A stretch of 64,000 nucleotides of DNA, from the NCBI RefSeq assembly GCF_010729895.1, contig NZ_AP022612.1, positions 2,480,001-2,544,000 on the forward strand, read 5' to 3'. A model generated the notes under the pieces. It was not told the DNA's origin, did no database searches, and worked only from the letters and a program-made list of their open reading frames with translations. This DNA comes from Mycolicibacterium confluentis. GTDB taxonomy: Bacteria; Actinomycetota; Actinomycetes; Mycobacteriales; Mycobacteriaceae. A program made the position numbers and the translations under genes. Positions 51,893 to 61,114 of the stretch are shown piece by piece (position 1 is the first letter of the stretch; every line of letters starts with the position of its first letter).

Positions 51893-53287
51893 TCAGATGA
51901 TGAGGTCGAGCAGCAGCACGACCGCGAGTCCGGCGACGGACAGGATGGTCTCCATGATCGACCAGGTCTTGATCGTCTGGCCCACGGTGAGCCGGAAGTA
52001 CTGATTCACCAACCAGAATCCCGCGTCGTTGACGTGAGAGAAGAACAGCGAACCCGCGCCGACGGCAAGTACGACCAGGGACACCTGCCCGGTGTCCATG
52101 CCCTCGACCAGGCCCAGGATCAGCGACGACGCGGTGATCGTGGCGACCGTGGCCGATCCGGTGGCCAGGCGGATCACCACCGCCAGCACCCAGGCCAGGA
52201 TCAGCACCGAGATGTTGACCTGCTCGGCCCAGCGCGCCAGCATCGTGCCGATGCCCGTGTCGACCAGCACCTGCTTGAACCCGCCACCGGCCGCGACGAT
52301 CAGGATGATGCCGGCGATGGGCGGCAACCCCGACTCGACGGCCTTGGTGATCTGCTCACGCGTCATCCCTGCGCCGCGACCCAGTGTGAACAGTCCGACG
52401 ATCACGGCGAGCAGCAGGGCGATCACCGGTGTGCCGAGGCTGTCGAAGATCTGACGCACCAGGTTCGATTCGTCCTCGATGAAGATGTCGACCAGCGCCT
52501 TGCCCATCATCAGCACGACGGGCAGCAGCACCGAGAAGAGCGTGATGCTGAATGACGGGCGACGGAGATTCTCACCGTCGGCGAACCGATCCGCGTCGAA
52601 GGTGTCGGGCGCCCCGACCACGACCCAGCGCCCCGCGAGCTTGCCGAACAACGGCCCGGCCACCACGATCGTCGGGATCGCCACCAGCACGCCGAGTGCC
52701 AGCGTCACGCCGAGGTCGGCGTTGAGAAGCCCGACGGCGGTCAGTGGGCCGGGGTGCGGCGGCACGAAGCCGTGCATCGCCGAAAGGCCCGCGAGCGCGG
52801 GGATTCCGACGGTGATCAGTGACAGCCCGGACCGCCGGGCCACCAGATAGATCACGGGCATCAGCAGCACGAGGCCGATCTCGAAGAACATCGGCAAGCC
52901 GATGATGGCACCCACCAACGCCATGGCCCATGGCAGCGAGCGCGGCGAGGCGTGACCGACGATGGTGTCGACGATCTCGTCGGCACCGCCGGAGTCCGCG
53001 AGCAGTTTGGCGAACATGGCACCCAGCGCGATGAGGATGCCGACTCCGGCTGCCGTGGAACCGAATCCGTCCGTGAACGACTTGAGCACCGTGGTCAGGC
53101 CTTCGCCCGCCACCAGGCCGACGGTCAGGCCGCCGAAGATCAGCGACAGGAACGGGTGCAGTTTCACCACGGTGATGAGCACGACGATGACCGCGATGCC
53201 GGCCAGGAAGGCCAGGATCAGCTGCAGGCCCGACGCCACCGGTTCGGTGAGCGAGGGCGCGTCCGCCAGCAGGGTGGGGGTGGTCAT
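51893..53287 (-). CDS. gntP: gluconate:proton symporter (GntP family)
   Basis: A 464-residue transporter with about 12-14 hydrophobic segments. Family motifs: GFGSTAAGVGILIALGAMFAKLLADSGGADEIVDT, GLSAMHGFVPPHPGPLTAVGLLNADLG and ATGSATVATITASSLI. The PPHPGP segment is diagnostic of GntP. Its role, uptake of gluconate or a related sugar acid, is supported by the overlapping gluconokinase gene (4-base ATGA) and the nearby GntR regulator. ATG 53287 is used. Confidence 0.9.
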   Translation of the reverse strand: MTTPTLLADAPSLTEPVASGLQLILAFLAGIAVIVVLITVVKLHPFLSLIFGGLTVGLVAGEGLTTVLKSFTDGFGSTAAGVGILIALGAMFAKLLADSGGADEIVDTIVGHASPRSLPWAMALVGAIIGLPMFFEIGLVLLMPVIYLVARRSGLSLITVGIPALAGLSAMHGFVPPHPGPLTAVGLLNADLGVTLALGVLVAIPTIVVAGPLFGKLAGRWVVVGAPDTFDADRFADGENLRRPSFSITLFSVLLPVVLMMGKALVDIFIEDESNLVRQIFDSLGTPVIALLLAVIVGLFTLGRGAGMTREQITKAVESGLPPIAGIILIVAAGGGFKQVLVDTGIGTMLARWAEQVNISVLILAWVLAVVIRLATGSATVATITASSLILGLVEGMDTGQVSLVVLAVGAGSLFFSHVNDAGFWLVNQYFRLTVGQTIKTWSIMETILSVAGLAVVLLLDLII

Positions 53288-53784
53288 GGCTGCTCCTGTC
53301 CGGATCGGGTGACGAACTCGTCGATGATTGCGTCGATGCTCTGGTCGACGTCGATGGCCAGTCCCCGCTCGTCGTCTCCGAGTGGCTCGAGGGTGTCGAA
53401 CTGCGATTGCAACAGCGAGGCAGGCATGAAATGGCCGGGACGACTGGCCTGGCGGCGCCCGATCACCTCGGGCGTGCCGACCAGATGCAGGAAGCACGTG
53501 TCCGGATTGTGCTGACGCAACTGGTCGCGGTAGGCGTGCTTGAGTGCCGAGCAGCTCATCACGCCACCGTCGGAATGCTCGCTCAACCACTCCCCGATGC
53601 GCTCGAGCCACGGCCGGCGATCGTCATCGTTGAGGGGGTGCCCCGTCGACATCTTCTCGATGTTGGCGGCTGGGTGGAAGTCGTCGGCGTCAGCGAATGG
53701 AACGCGTAACCGCTGCGCAAGCGCCGCCCCGACCGTGGACTTTCCGGAGCCGGATACGCCCATCACGACAATCGGTGTGCCCAT
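53284..53784 (-). CDS. gntK: gluconokinase
   Basis: A 166-residue P-loop kinase phosphorylating gluconate to 6-phosphogluconate for the pentose phosphate pathway. Walker A is VMGVSGSGKSTVG; the substrate-binding ADADDFHPAANIEKMSTGHPLNDDDRRPWL segment and CSALKHAYRDQLR are characteristic of GntK/IdnK. Length fits (about 165-175). ATG 53784 follows GGGGGA; ATG 53793 is three codons earlier and lacks a site. It is first in the gntK-gntP run. Confidence 0.93.
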   Translation of the reverse strand: MGTPIVVMGVSGSGKSTVGAALAQRLRVPFADADDFHPAANIEKMSTGHPLNDDDRRPWLERIGEWLSEHSDGGVMSCSALKHAYRDQLRQHNPDTCFLHLVGTPEVIGRRQASRPGHFMPASLLQSQFDTLEPLGDDERGLAIDVDQSIDAIIDEFVTRSGQEQP

Positions 53785-53834
53785 TTCCCCCATCCGATAC
53801 TGCTCCGCCCTGCACACTGTGTTCGACCTCACAC

Positions 53835-53906
53835 AGGATGCATTAATCGTCTGATGATTGCAAGCAGATAACGAATAAATCTGCCTTTAAACCGGCAATG
53901 CATCCT
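53835..53906. promoter_or_regulatory. inverted-repeat pair in the gntK/gntR divergent region
   Basis: AGGATGCATT at 53835-53844 and AATGCATCCT at 53897-53906 are exact inverse copies 52 bases apart, centred near 53870. Each contains the ATGCAT palindrome. The A/T-rich segment between them (about 53840-53890) would hold both divergent promoters. This is the expected layout for control by the adjacent GntR protein, possibly with looping. Confidence 0.55.
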
Positions 53907-53922
53907 ATGACAGCATGTGTGC

Positions 53923-54639
53923 GTGGGAGACGCACCGTTCGTCGGGGAGCTGCACAGCAACCTCCTCGATGCTCTGGGAACCGGCATCGTGTCGGGGCGC
54001 CTCCCCGCAGGCCATGTGCTCACCCTCGACGGTGTGTCAGCCGAACATCGCGTCTCTCGCAGCGTCGCGCGCGAGGCGATCAGGGTGCTGGAATCGATGC
54101 GCATGGTCGCCTCACGGCGCCGGGTCGGCATCACGATCCAACCCGCCGAACGGTGGAACGTCTTCGACCCCCAGGTGATCCGCTGGCGTCTGGACGCTGG
54201 CGACCGGGCCGCACAGTTGGCGTCGCTGTCGGAGCTGCGCCGGGGATTCGAGCCCGCGGCGGCGGCGCTGGCGGCGCGGCGGGCCGATCCGGAGCAGTGT
54301 CGCACCATGGCCGCCGCGGTGTCCGACATGGTGATGCACGGCCGTTCTGGCGACCTTGAGGCATACCTGTTGGCGGACAAGCTGTTCCACCGCACCCTAC
54401 TGCAGGCCAGCGGCAATGAGATGTTCCGCGCCCTCAACGACGTGGTGGCCGAGGTGCTCACCGGACGCACGCACCACCACATGATGCCCGAACGCCCGAA
54501 CCCGGACGCCGTCGCGCTGCACGACGAGGTGGCCCGCGCCATCAGGCTGCGCGACGAAACCGCGGCCGAGGCCGCGATGCGTGCCATCATCGACGAAGCC
54601 GCGGCGGCGGTGGCCGAGGACGCAGGCGCGGGTGGTTAA
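53923..54639 (+). CDS. gntR: GntR/FadR-family regulator of the gluconate genes
   Basis: A 238-residue FadR-subfamily regulator. Winged helix at about residues 5-70 with VLTLDGVSAEHRVSRSVAREAIRVLESMRMVASRRRVGI. The FCD ligand domain (about 95-235) keeps the metal-binding pattern: D in LADKLFHRTLL and histidines in TGRTHHHMMP and VALHDEVARAI. It resembles the regulators that sense gluconate, galactonate or their phosphates. GTG 53923 is used. It is divergent from gntK-gntP, which it probably represses. Confidence 0.85.
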   Translation: MGDAPFVGELHSNLLDALGTGIVSGRLPAGHVLTLDGVSAEHRVSRSVAREAIRVLESMRMVASRRRVGITIQPAERWNVFDPQVIRWRLDAGDRAAQLASLSELRRGFEPAAAALAARRADPEQCRTMAAAVSDMVMHGRSGDLEAYLLADKLFHRTLLQASGNEMFRALNDVVAEVLTGRTHHHMMPERPNPDAVALHDEVARAIRLRDETAAEAAMRAIIDEAAAAVAEDAGAGG

Positions 54640-54648
54640 CTCCGATGG

Positions 54649-55536
54649 GTGAACCGCACTCCTGAGCTTGCCCGGCGGCTTTTCGACCGCTACGAGCCGA
54701 TCCACGCCGTCACCTACTTCGCCCCCGAGAGTCGCAACGCGATGGATGCGCTCGGGTGCCAGGGATTCTGGTCCGGGTATTTCGCGGGCCGCGCCGCTCC
54801 CCTGGACCCCGCTCCGGCACCGGTCGTCACCGCGCTGTTCTACAACTTCTCGGCCGAACGGGTGGCCAAATCTCTGGCCGCAGGCCGGGCCGCGGCGACG
54901 GCGGCCGAGGCTCTGGCGGCGAGGTCGGCCGGCGCAGTGGCAGCGCTGCGCACATACGGTCTCGCCGAGCACCAGAACCTGGACACCGCGGCCGAACTGA
55001 CCGGCAAGGCCGCCCGCACCGCGCCTGTCGACGGACGGGCGCTGTTCGCCGCGAACGCCGCACTCCCCTGGCCCGAGTCACCGCTGGAGGCGCTCTGGCA
55101 CGCGACCACGCTGCTGCGCGAACACCGCGGTGACGGCCACATCGCGGCCCTGGTCGCCGCCGGCATCGGCGGCCGAGAGTCCAACGTGCTGCACTGCGCG
55201 GCCGGGACGGTGCCGGTCGATTTCATCATGCGCACCCGCGACTACAACGACGCCGAGTGGCGGGCCTGCACCGAGCGACTGCGCGACCGCGGTCTGCTCG
55301 ATGACGATGGCTCACTCTCCGACGCGGGCCGCGAACTCAAGTCCGAGGTCGAGGAGGCCACCGACAGAGCCGCCCTCACGGCCCTCGACGCACTCGACGA
55401 CGACGAGATCGAGGCACTGTTCGGTGCGTTGACCCCGCTGACGCGCCTCGTGGTCGCAGCTGGTGCCGTGCCGGCTGTGACACCGATGGGCTTGCGCCGC
55501 AACGAACTCGACGACGACAGCGCGCACCTGAGCTAG
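54649..55536 (+). CDS. SCO6745-like conserved protein
   Basis: A 295-residue soluble protein widespread in actinobacteria and related to SalK-type proteins. It begins RRLFDRYEPIHAVTYFAPESRNAMDALGCQGFWSGYFAGRAAPL, all matching the family. The middle carries helical LWHATTLLREHRGDGHIAALVAAGI, and the C-terminal third (about 200-265) resembles a winged helix (WRACTERLRDRGLLDDDGSLSDAG). The function is unknown. GTG 54649 starts 9 bases after the gntR stop, so it may be read from the same transcript. It overlaps the next convergent gene by four bases. Confidence 0.8.
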   Translation: MNRTPELARRLFDRYEPIHAVTYFAPESRNAMDALGCQGFWSGYFAGRAAPLDPAPAPVVTALFYNFSAERVAKSLAAGRAAATAAEALAARSAGAVAALRTYGLAEHQNLDTAAELTGKAARTAPVDGRALFAANAALPWPESPLEALWHATTLLREHRGDGHIAALVAAGIGGRESNVLHCAAGTVPVDFIMRTRDYNDAEWRACTERLRDRGLLDDDGSLSDAGRELKSEVEEATDRAALTALDALDDDEIEALFGALTPLTRLVVAAGAVPAVTPMGLRRNELDDDSAHLS

Positions 55537-56459
55537 CGGTTGCGGTTCCACTCCAGCCAGCCGATGCCGCTCCGACCATCGGCCGTGGTGATTTTCGCCC
55601 ACGCCCTCGGGAACTGCGCGACCCGGCCGTCGTCGGCGACCAGGCGCACGGGCGCGTGGCCGACGATCTGCGCGGTGGCCACCATGTCACCGGGTTGCAG
55701 CGTCAGCGTCGTTGTGACGGGCAGATCGTCCGCGTCGAAGCTGGCCTCGGCGGTGACGCCGGTCAATTCGACGAGCGGTTCACCGGCCCGCTGTGAGTAC
55801 CCGACTCCGATCGGCGGCAGGTCGGGGATGCGGATGTCGACGCCGTGCAGATGGGTTCCGTCGTCGAGGTGGATCGCGTTCCACACCCAGTCCATGCCCC
55901 ACCAGTCGCGGACACCCCAGGAGTGGTCACGTTGTCCCACAACGGCGTTGAGTTCGTGGGTGACCCCGTCGACAATCACGGTCCCCGACACCACGCACGG
56001 AATCTCGTAGCGGGTCGCGACCCGGTAGGCGTACGGGACCCCGACCGTCTCCCAGGTCAGGTCCAACGACACCTCGACCGCGCGTCCGGACTCACCGCGC
56101 AGCAGCGCCGCCGGATCGTCATGGGCCTGCGCGGTGCCGCGGGCCGTCACGCGGTACCGCTGCAGTGCCGCGGTGACCTCCTGGGTGAGAACGAGGCCGG
56201 CCGTGCGGACGTCGAACGGATCGGCGGGCGAGGCGACCTCGAAGTCGTTGAGGGCGATGGTCGGCATACCGGGCCCGCACAGCAGGACGTTGACCCACGC
56301 CCGGCTCTCGTTGGGGTACAACCCCAGCCGCACCCAACCACCGAGTTCCTGTGCGGGATCGACGAAGTCGAAGTACCAGCTCTCATTCCACAGCGGTTCC
56401 GCGCCTGGCGTGTGCGGTCCCTCATCGGACGGACTGGGCTGCAATGGTTCGGTCGTCAT
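55533..56459 (-). CDS. CrtC/AttH-like two-barrel protein of unknown function
   Basis: A 308-residue protein resembling the lipocalin-like AttH/CrtC (hydroxyneurosporene synthase) fold. Signatures include NESWYFDFVDPAQELGGWVRLGLYPN at the N-terminus, GTAQAHDDP, and QRDHSWGVRDWWGMDW in the middle. In this superfamily the HSWG segment marks the second barrel, and most members are unassigned. It overlaps the upstream kinase gene by four bases and belongs to the amine oxidase run. A hydratase or lyase activity on a hydrophobic substrate is possible but is not shown. Confidence 0.75.
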   Translation of the reverse strand: MTTEPLQPSPSDEGPHTPGAEPLWNESWYFDFVDPAQELGGWVRLGLYPNESRAWVNVLLCGPGMPTIALNDFEVASPADPFDVRTAGLVLTQEVTAALQRYRVTARGTAQAHDDPAALLRGESGRAVEVSLDLTWETVGVPYAYRVATRYEIPCVVSGTVIVDGVTHELNAVVGQRDHSWGVRDWWGMDWVWNAIHLDDGTHLHGVDIRIPDLPPIGVGYSQRAGEPLVELTGVTAEASFDADDLPVTTTLTLQPGDMVATAQIVGHAPVRLVADDGRVAQFPRAWAKITTADGRSGIGWLEWNRNR

Positions 56460-57511
56460 GCGGGCAGCACCGCCAGCGCGTCGGTGTCGGTGACCTGGGC
56501 GCAGTGCCGCGTCAGCATGGTCATGAACATCTGGTCACCGCGCTCGGTCTGCACCACCAGCATCGACGACACGATGGCCATCATGACCCCGAAGAAGCTC
56601 GCCCTGCGCACTCCCTCCCGGACGTCCACAGCGGTGAGTTCGGTGTCCGCGCCGTACCCCGTCAGGTAGGCCTGCACCAGAGCCTCGAAGTTGGCGCGAC
56701 GGACCTCCGAGTCCAGCGCGCAGCCCAGGAAATAGGCCAGGTCGGTGAAGGCCGCGCCGCGGGTGACGGTCTGCCAGTCCACCACCGTCAGGGGTCGCGT
56801 CGCGCCGGCCTGACCGAAGAGCATGTTGTCCAGTCGGTAGTCGCCGTGCACGAGTCCCAACGGGCCCTCAGCCTCGGTGGCCAACCACCCGTCGAAGTTC
56901 GCCACCAGGCGCTCGCAGATTGTGCGCTGCTCCTCGGTCATGATGTCCGCGTACCGGGCCGAGAACGCCCCGTACAGGGCCGTCAGCAGGTCACTGGTGA
57001 CCGGCGGGTCCGCTCGGTCGAGCCAGGCGACGTCGGCCAGATCGCCGCTGACGTGCGCCGAACCGTGCACGCGGCCCAGTTCGGTGACGGCCAACAGGGC
57101 CTGCTCGGCGGTTGCTCCGCGGATCTCGTCACCCACCTCGGCAGGCGCCGCGTCGTCGAGCAACAGGTCGAACACTCCGGTCTCGGTGTCGATCGCGGCG
57201 TGGTGGCAGCCGGCGACAGGACCGTCCAACCGCGGCGCGATGTCGGTGTAGAAACGCACCTCCCGCTCGTAGAGCCCCAGTGCCAGGCCTGTCTGGCGGC
57301 TGGTCGAATCGCCCGCGGCCACTTTCAGCACCACCGACGCCGGACCGGCGGACGCCTCGGGGTAGGTGAGCGAGACGCGGTAGCACTCGCTCATCTGGCC
57401 CGTGCCGATCCGCTCGTAGGAGAAGTCGCTGACGGGTGCCCCCAATGCGGCCGTCAGCCATTCCGCCGTGAGGTCACCGGGAGTTTCGATACGCGAAGTT
57501 TGCAATGGCAC
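56456..57511 (-). CDS. APH-fold phosphotransferase (ecdysteroid kinase-like)
   Basis: A 351-residue kinase of the aminoglycoside phosphotransferase superfamily. The nucleotide-binding lysine is in VVLKVAAGD, the catalytic loop is GLVHGDYRLDNMLF (HGD-x4-N) and the metal aspartate is in LTVVDWQTVTRG. The overall pattern resembles kinases related to ecdysteroid/choline kinases, which act on small alcohols. Its position between an amine oxidase gene (21-base gap) and the AttH-like gene suggests a shared pathway for an amino-alcohol-like or lipid-like substrate. The substrate is unknown. Confidence 0.83.
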   Translation of the reverse strand: MPLQTSRIETPGDLTAEWLTAALGAPVSDFSYERIGTGQMSECYRVSLTYPEASAGPASVVLKVAAGDSTSRQTGLALGLYEREVRFYTDIAPRLDGPVAGCHHAAIDTETGVFDLLLDDAAPAEVGDEIRGATAEQALLAVTELGRVHGSAHVSGDLADVAWLDRADPPVTSDLLTALYGAFSARYADIMTEEQRTICERLVANFDGWLATEAEGPLGLVHGDYRLDNMLFGQAGATRPLTVVDWQTVTRGAAFTDLAYFLGCALDSEVRRANFEALVQAYLTGYGADTELTAVDVREGVRRASFFGVMMAIVSSMLVVQTERGDQMFMTMLTRHCAQVTDTDALAVLPA

Positions 57512-57532
57512 CCGATCAACTTAAGACAGGCG

Positions 57533-59473
57533 TCAAGAGTGCTCGCACTGGGTGACGGGAGGCGGCGGCACATCGAGCGCGGGGTTGCGGTCGAAGAAGC
57601 CCGACGGCTTGAGCCAGAAGGACACCACGTCGACCGACATGATGGGCCACTCCTCGGGACGGGTGATGTGGTGGATGCCGAAGACGTACCACAGCACGAC
57701 GTCGGTGTCCTGGATCGACCTGTTGCCCCGAACCCAGGCGCCGATCCCGCGATCGTCACTGGACTGGTTGACGAATTCGCCTGCCGGCCAACGCTCGTCG
57801 GGATGGTTCGGGGTGACCCAGAGAGTGTGCCCGACCACGGTCGCGCGTTGGAACACCGGGGAGTCCTCGTGGAACATCGCAGGGATGGCGCCGCCGGGCA
57901 CGAGCTTGTACGCCGGGTGGGTGCCGAGTCCGTTGACCACGTTGGTGTTCACCACCTTCCAGGCCCGCTGCGTCGCGAAGTTCATGTCCTGGATGCCGTC
58001 CCTCTCGGTGCGCAACGGGATGTTGCGCTGTACCAGCGACAGCCCGTAAGGGTTGTCTGGGCCCATGGGTTCGGCGTGCGATTCGGTCATGTACACCGTG
58101 TTGTCGGTGCCGTCGACGTCGAGGTCGAGGCGGGCCACCAGGAAGTGCTGGTGGAACGGGGCATACGTGCGCTCGTCGACCAGGGTGCCGTTGGGGTGGG
58201 CGGCACCCTCGGCGATCGGCGTGGTGACCATGATGCCCGTCGCGCGCACCTCACACTCGACGTTGCCGTCCTGATAGAGGCGCCAGTACACCAGGTACTC
58301 GTAGTTGGCGACGGTGACATGGCAGGAGATGGTCAACCGGCGCATGCGCCGGACCTCAGCCCCAGTGTCGTGGTCGACGTGCTTCCAGAGCACCGCGTTG
58401 TCCTCTTCGTGGATGCAGACGGCGTTGCGGATCTCGTAGGGCTCACCCCTGCTGTCGTGCAGAGTCGCATCGAGATAACGGATTTCGCCGAGGCAGTCGC
58501 AACCCAACTCCAGCGAGGTGGTCATGAACCCCAGCCCCCACTCGCCGATGTCGAAGGCCGTGCGGCGGTAGTGGTCGGTCGAAGGATCCCGGTAGGGCAC
58601 CATCATTTCGGCGAACGAGAGCCGGTGTGCCACTGAGCGTTCCCGATCACCGTCGCGGTATCGCAGCTGGTGCAGAGTCATTCCTTCGCGGTGGTTGAAC
58701 CCGACGCGCACACTCCAGTTCTGCCAGCGCAGCAGGTTGCCGTCCACTGTGAAGGACGGTCCCTCGGGCTGGATGATCTCCAGCGGTTTGATCGGATCGC
58801 GTTGCCACCTGCTTCGCAGGAGCTCGGGGATGCGGGCGGGAATGTACTCACCCATGACCTGCGGCGCCGGGACTCCGCCGTCGTCCTCGATGCGCAGCAG
58901 TTCCATCGAATTCAAATCGATCACGCAGTGCAGTCCGCTGACCGGGTTGGCGTACGGATTGGCGCCCGGTTCCTTCTTCACCCAGGTGTCAGACCAGCCG
59001 ATGCGGCGGTCCCGGTACTCGGGCGGCGCCACGGCCTCGCCGTAGGTCCAGGTGTCCATGAACACCAGGTCCATGTCGGTGATGCCGCGCTTGGCCAACG
59101 CCGCGATGACGTCGGGGTGGGCGCGCAGCATCTGGTCGCACTCGACGAACTCATCGACCGTGAAATTGGCCTGGACACCGGGAATGTGTTCGAAGGACTC
59201 GATGCGGTCGTCGGTCAACGACACCACACTCTTGTAGGTGGCGTTGGCCGCCCGGTCCAGGCACAGCACGACGGCCCGCCGGGTGGGCTGTGTGCCGGTC
59301 TCCTCGAACGCGGCCAACTCGGCCTTGGCGGGCTCGACCATCTCGATGCAGTTGATTCGCCAGCCCTCGCCGACCCCGCGGTCCCGCCGAAGGATCGCGG
59401 TGACGTTCGTGAACTCCGCTGCCGAAAGGGGATCAAGGGGATGGCGGATCGAGGCGCTCGCGGGCTGGCTCAT
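57533..59473 (-). CDS. copper amine oxidase (TPQ-dependent primary-amine oxidase)
   Basis: A 646-residue enzyme oxidising primary amines to aldehydes with release of ammonia and hydrogen peroxide. The tyrosine that becomes topaquinone is Y391 in TVANYEYLV (NYE/DY consensus). Copper ligands are H441 and H443 (FHQHF) and one of H601/H602 (GIHHITRPEEWP). The catalytic base is D308 in RTAFDIGEWGLG. Length is typical. No signal peptide is present, so it is likely cytoplasmic, as in Arthrobacter enzymes. It heads a run with the kinase and AttH-like genes. No aldehyde dehydrogenase is adjacent. Confidence 0.93.
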   Translation of the reverse strand: MSQPASASIRHPLDPLSAAEFTNVTAILRRDRGVGEGWRINCIEMVEPAKAELAAFEETGTQPTRRAVVLCLDRAANATYKSVVSLTDDRIESFEHIPGVQANFTVDEFVECDQMLRAHPDVIAALAKRGITDMDLVFMDTWTYGEAVAPPEYRDRRIGWSDTWVKKEPGANPYANPVSGLHCVIDLNSMELLRIEDDGGVPAPQVMGEYIPARIPELLRSRWQRDPIKPLEIIQPEGPSFTVDGNLLRWQNWSVRVGFNHREGMTLHQLRYRDGDRERSVAHRLSFAEMMVPYRDPSTDHYRRTAFDIGEWGLGFMTTSLELGCDCLGEIRYLDATLHDSRGEPYEIRNAVCIHEEDNAVLWKHVDHDTGAEVRRMRRLTISCHVTVANYEYLVYWRLYQDGNVECEVRATGIMVTTPIAEGAAHPNGTLVDERTYAPFHQHFLVARLDLDVDGTDNTVYMTESHAEPMGPDNPYGLSLVQRNIPLRTERDGIQDMNFATQRAWKVVNTNVVNGLGTHPAYKLVPGGAIPAMFHEDSPVFQRATVVGHTLWVTPNHPDERWPAGEFVNQSSDDRGIGAWVRGNRSIQDTDVVLWYVFGIHHITRPEEWPIMSVDVVSFWLKPSGFFDRNPALDVPPPPVTQCEHS

Positions 59474-59533
59474 GCGTACATCCTCTTCTTGAGGATTACG
59501 TCACGGGACCGGATTCAGCGGATTACGCGCGGC

Positions 59534-61039
59534 CTATTCGGCCAGTGAGAAACCGCTCCAGGCCGCACGACGTTCCGGGTGTGGATCGAACTCGACGCGG
59601 GAGCGCCGGTCGAACACCATGACGGCCCGGCGCTCCAACGTGTGGGCCGGCCACCCATCGCCGGGAACGCCTGTGCGGGCGAACGCGCGCCACCTGCTCT
59701 GCAGGTCCCTGCTGACCCGCTGCGCGGCGGCGCGGTCACCGGCCAGCGTCAGGGCGGCACCGAATCTGGTGCGGTAGATGTCGAACACTGCGAACAGTTC
59801 GGTGGCATGGGTGGCCCCCAAGCCCGACCAGTGCAGTGGGCGCGGCGCGTAGTCGTAGCGGTAGACGTAGGTCGGTGCGACGGCGGCGCGGGCCTCGGCG
59901 ACCTGCCAGGACGCCGCCCCGAAGGCGAAGTCGCCGCCGATCCGGACGCAGGCCTTGCGGGCCGGGTAGTCCGGGTAGGCCTCGATGATGCGGTCCCGGG
60001 TGGCCGCCCCGGCACCGCCGAGCACGGCCTCGACCGCGTGCTCGGTGGTCGGCAGCAGCTTGAGGAAACGGGTGAAGAGCCGTCCCTCATCGCGATTGGT
60101 GCCCACGATCAACGGCACCGACGCGGCGGCACCCGTGCGGATGGCCTCCAACGGTTCCAGCGGCAGCACGTCGTCGCCGTAGGTGGGGCCGGCGGGGAAG
60201 GCGCCGAGCATGTCCGAGGAGTTGCTCTCGATCAGCCGGTCCAGGGCGTTGACCAGATCACGAGGCCGCGCGGCCCGCACGGCCGCGGCCCCGTCCGCGC
60301 GGGAGGCGCCGAGCAATGACACGAACCGGTCGGCGAACTTCGCCGCGGTTTCGGTCGAGCTCGTCATACCGGCCGCCGGACTCTCCGAGATCGCCTGGGC
60401 GAAAAGGCCTTTGGCGGACGGGGTGGCGAGCAGCGTGATGACGGCCTGTGCGCCCGCGCTCTCGCCGAAGATCGTGACGTTCTCGGGGTCACCACCGAAT
60501 GCGGAGATGTTGTCGCGCACCCACTGCAGCGCGAGCACCAGGTCGCGCAGGAAGAGGTTCGACTCGATCGGATGGTCCTCGGTGGCCAGCGACGACAGGT
60601 CCAGACAGCCCAACGCGCCCAACCGGTAGTTCACCGAGACGTAAATGCAGCCGCGCCGCGCCAGCGCCGCGCCGTCGTAGATCGGGGTGGCCGAGCTGCC
60701 CAGGAGGTAGGCGCCGCCGTGGATGAAGACCATCACGGGCAGCGCCTCGGTGTCCGCGTCCTCGGGCGCGACGACATTCAGCGTCAGGCAGTCCTCGCTC
60801 ATCGGCTGATAGCGGCCCACGCCCGTGGCGGTGTACATGCGCTGCTGCGGGGCGCAGTTGGCGAACGAGTGGCAGAACCGCACGCCGCGCCACGGTTCTG
60901 CGGGCTGCGGCGCGAGGTAGCGCAGCGGGCCGACCGGCGGTTGTGCGTACGGAATCGATCGCCAGCGGTGCACGCCGTCTCGGGTGAAGCCCTCGACGAG
61001 TCCAGCGGTGGTTGCCACGCGGATGATGCGCTCGTGCAT
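59534..61039 (-). CDS. lipT: type B carboxylesterase (LipT-like)
   Basis: A 501-residue alpha/beta-hydrolase of the carboxylesterase type B family. Oxyanion-hole motif VFIHGGAYLLG, nucleophile in IFGESAGAQA, acid in VGTNRDEGRLF, and catalytic His region GATHATELFAVF. There is no signal peptide. The neighbourhood (LppI-like lipoprotein, small zinc-finger-like protein, RbpA, Ppm1) matches M. tuberculosis Rv2045c (lipT) onward, so lipT orthology is likely. It stands 60 bases upstream of the amine oxidase gene on the same strand and might share its transcript. Confidence 0.87.
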   Translation of the reverse strand: MHERIIRVATTAGLVEGFTRDGVHRWRSIPYAQPPVGPLRYLAPQPAEPWRGVRFCHSFANCAPQQRMYTATGVGRYQPMSEDCLTLNVVAPEDADTEALPVMVFIHGGAYLLGSSATPIYDGAALARRGCIYVSVNYRLGALGCLDLSSLATEDHPIESNLFLRDLVLALQWVRDNISAFGGDPENVTIFGESAGAQAVITLLATPSAKGLFAQAISESPAAGMTSSTETAAKFADRFVSLLGASRADGAAAVRAARPRDLVNALDRLIESNSSDMLGAFPAGPTYGDDVLPLEPLEAIRTGAAASVPLIVGTNRDEGRLFTRFLKLLPTTEHAVEAVLGGAGAATRDRIIEAYPDYPARKACVRIGGDFAFGAASWQVAEARAAVAPTYVYRYDYAPRPLHWSGLGATHATELFAVFDIYRTRFGAALTLAGDRAAAQRVSRDLQSRWRAFARTGVPGDGWPAHTLERRAVMVFDRRSRVEFDPHPERRAAWSGFSLAE

Positions 61040-61114
61040 TCCTTGACGGTAGCGAACCCGGCGCGCGCATGCGCCTGCACGTCCACCGTGTCGCCGGCGG
61101 CTACCGTGGCTGTC

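Noticed and set aside
56351..58636. Open frame of 761 codons on the plus strand
   Set aside because: Antisense to the amine oxidase and kinase genes, whose catalytic motifs are intact.
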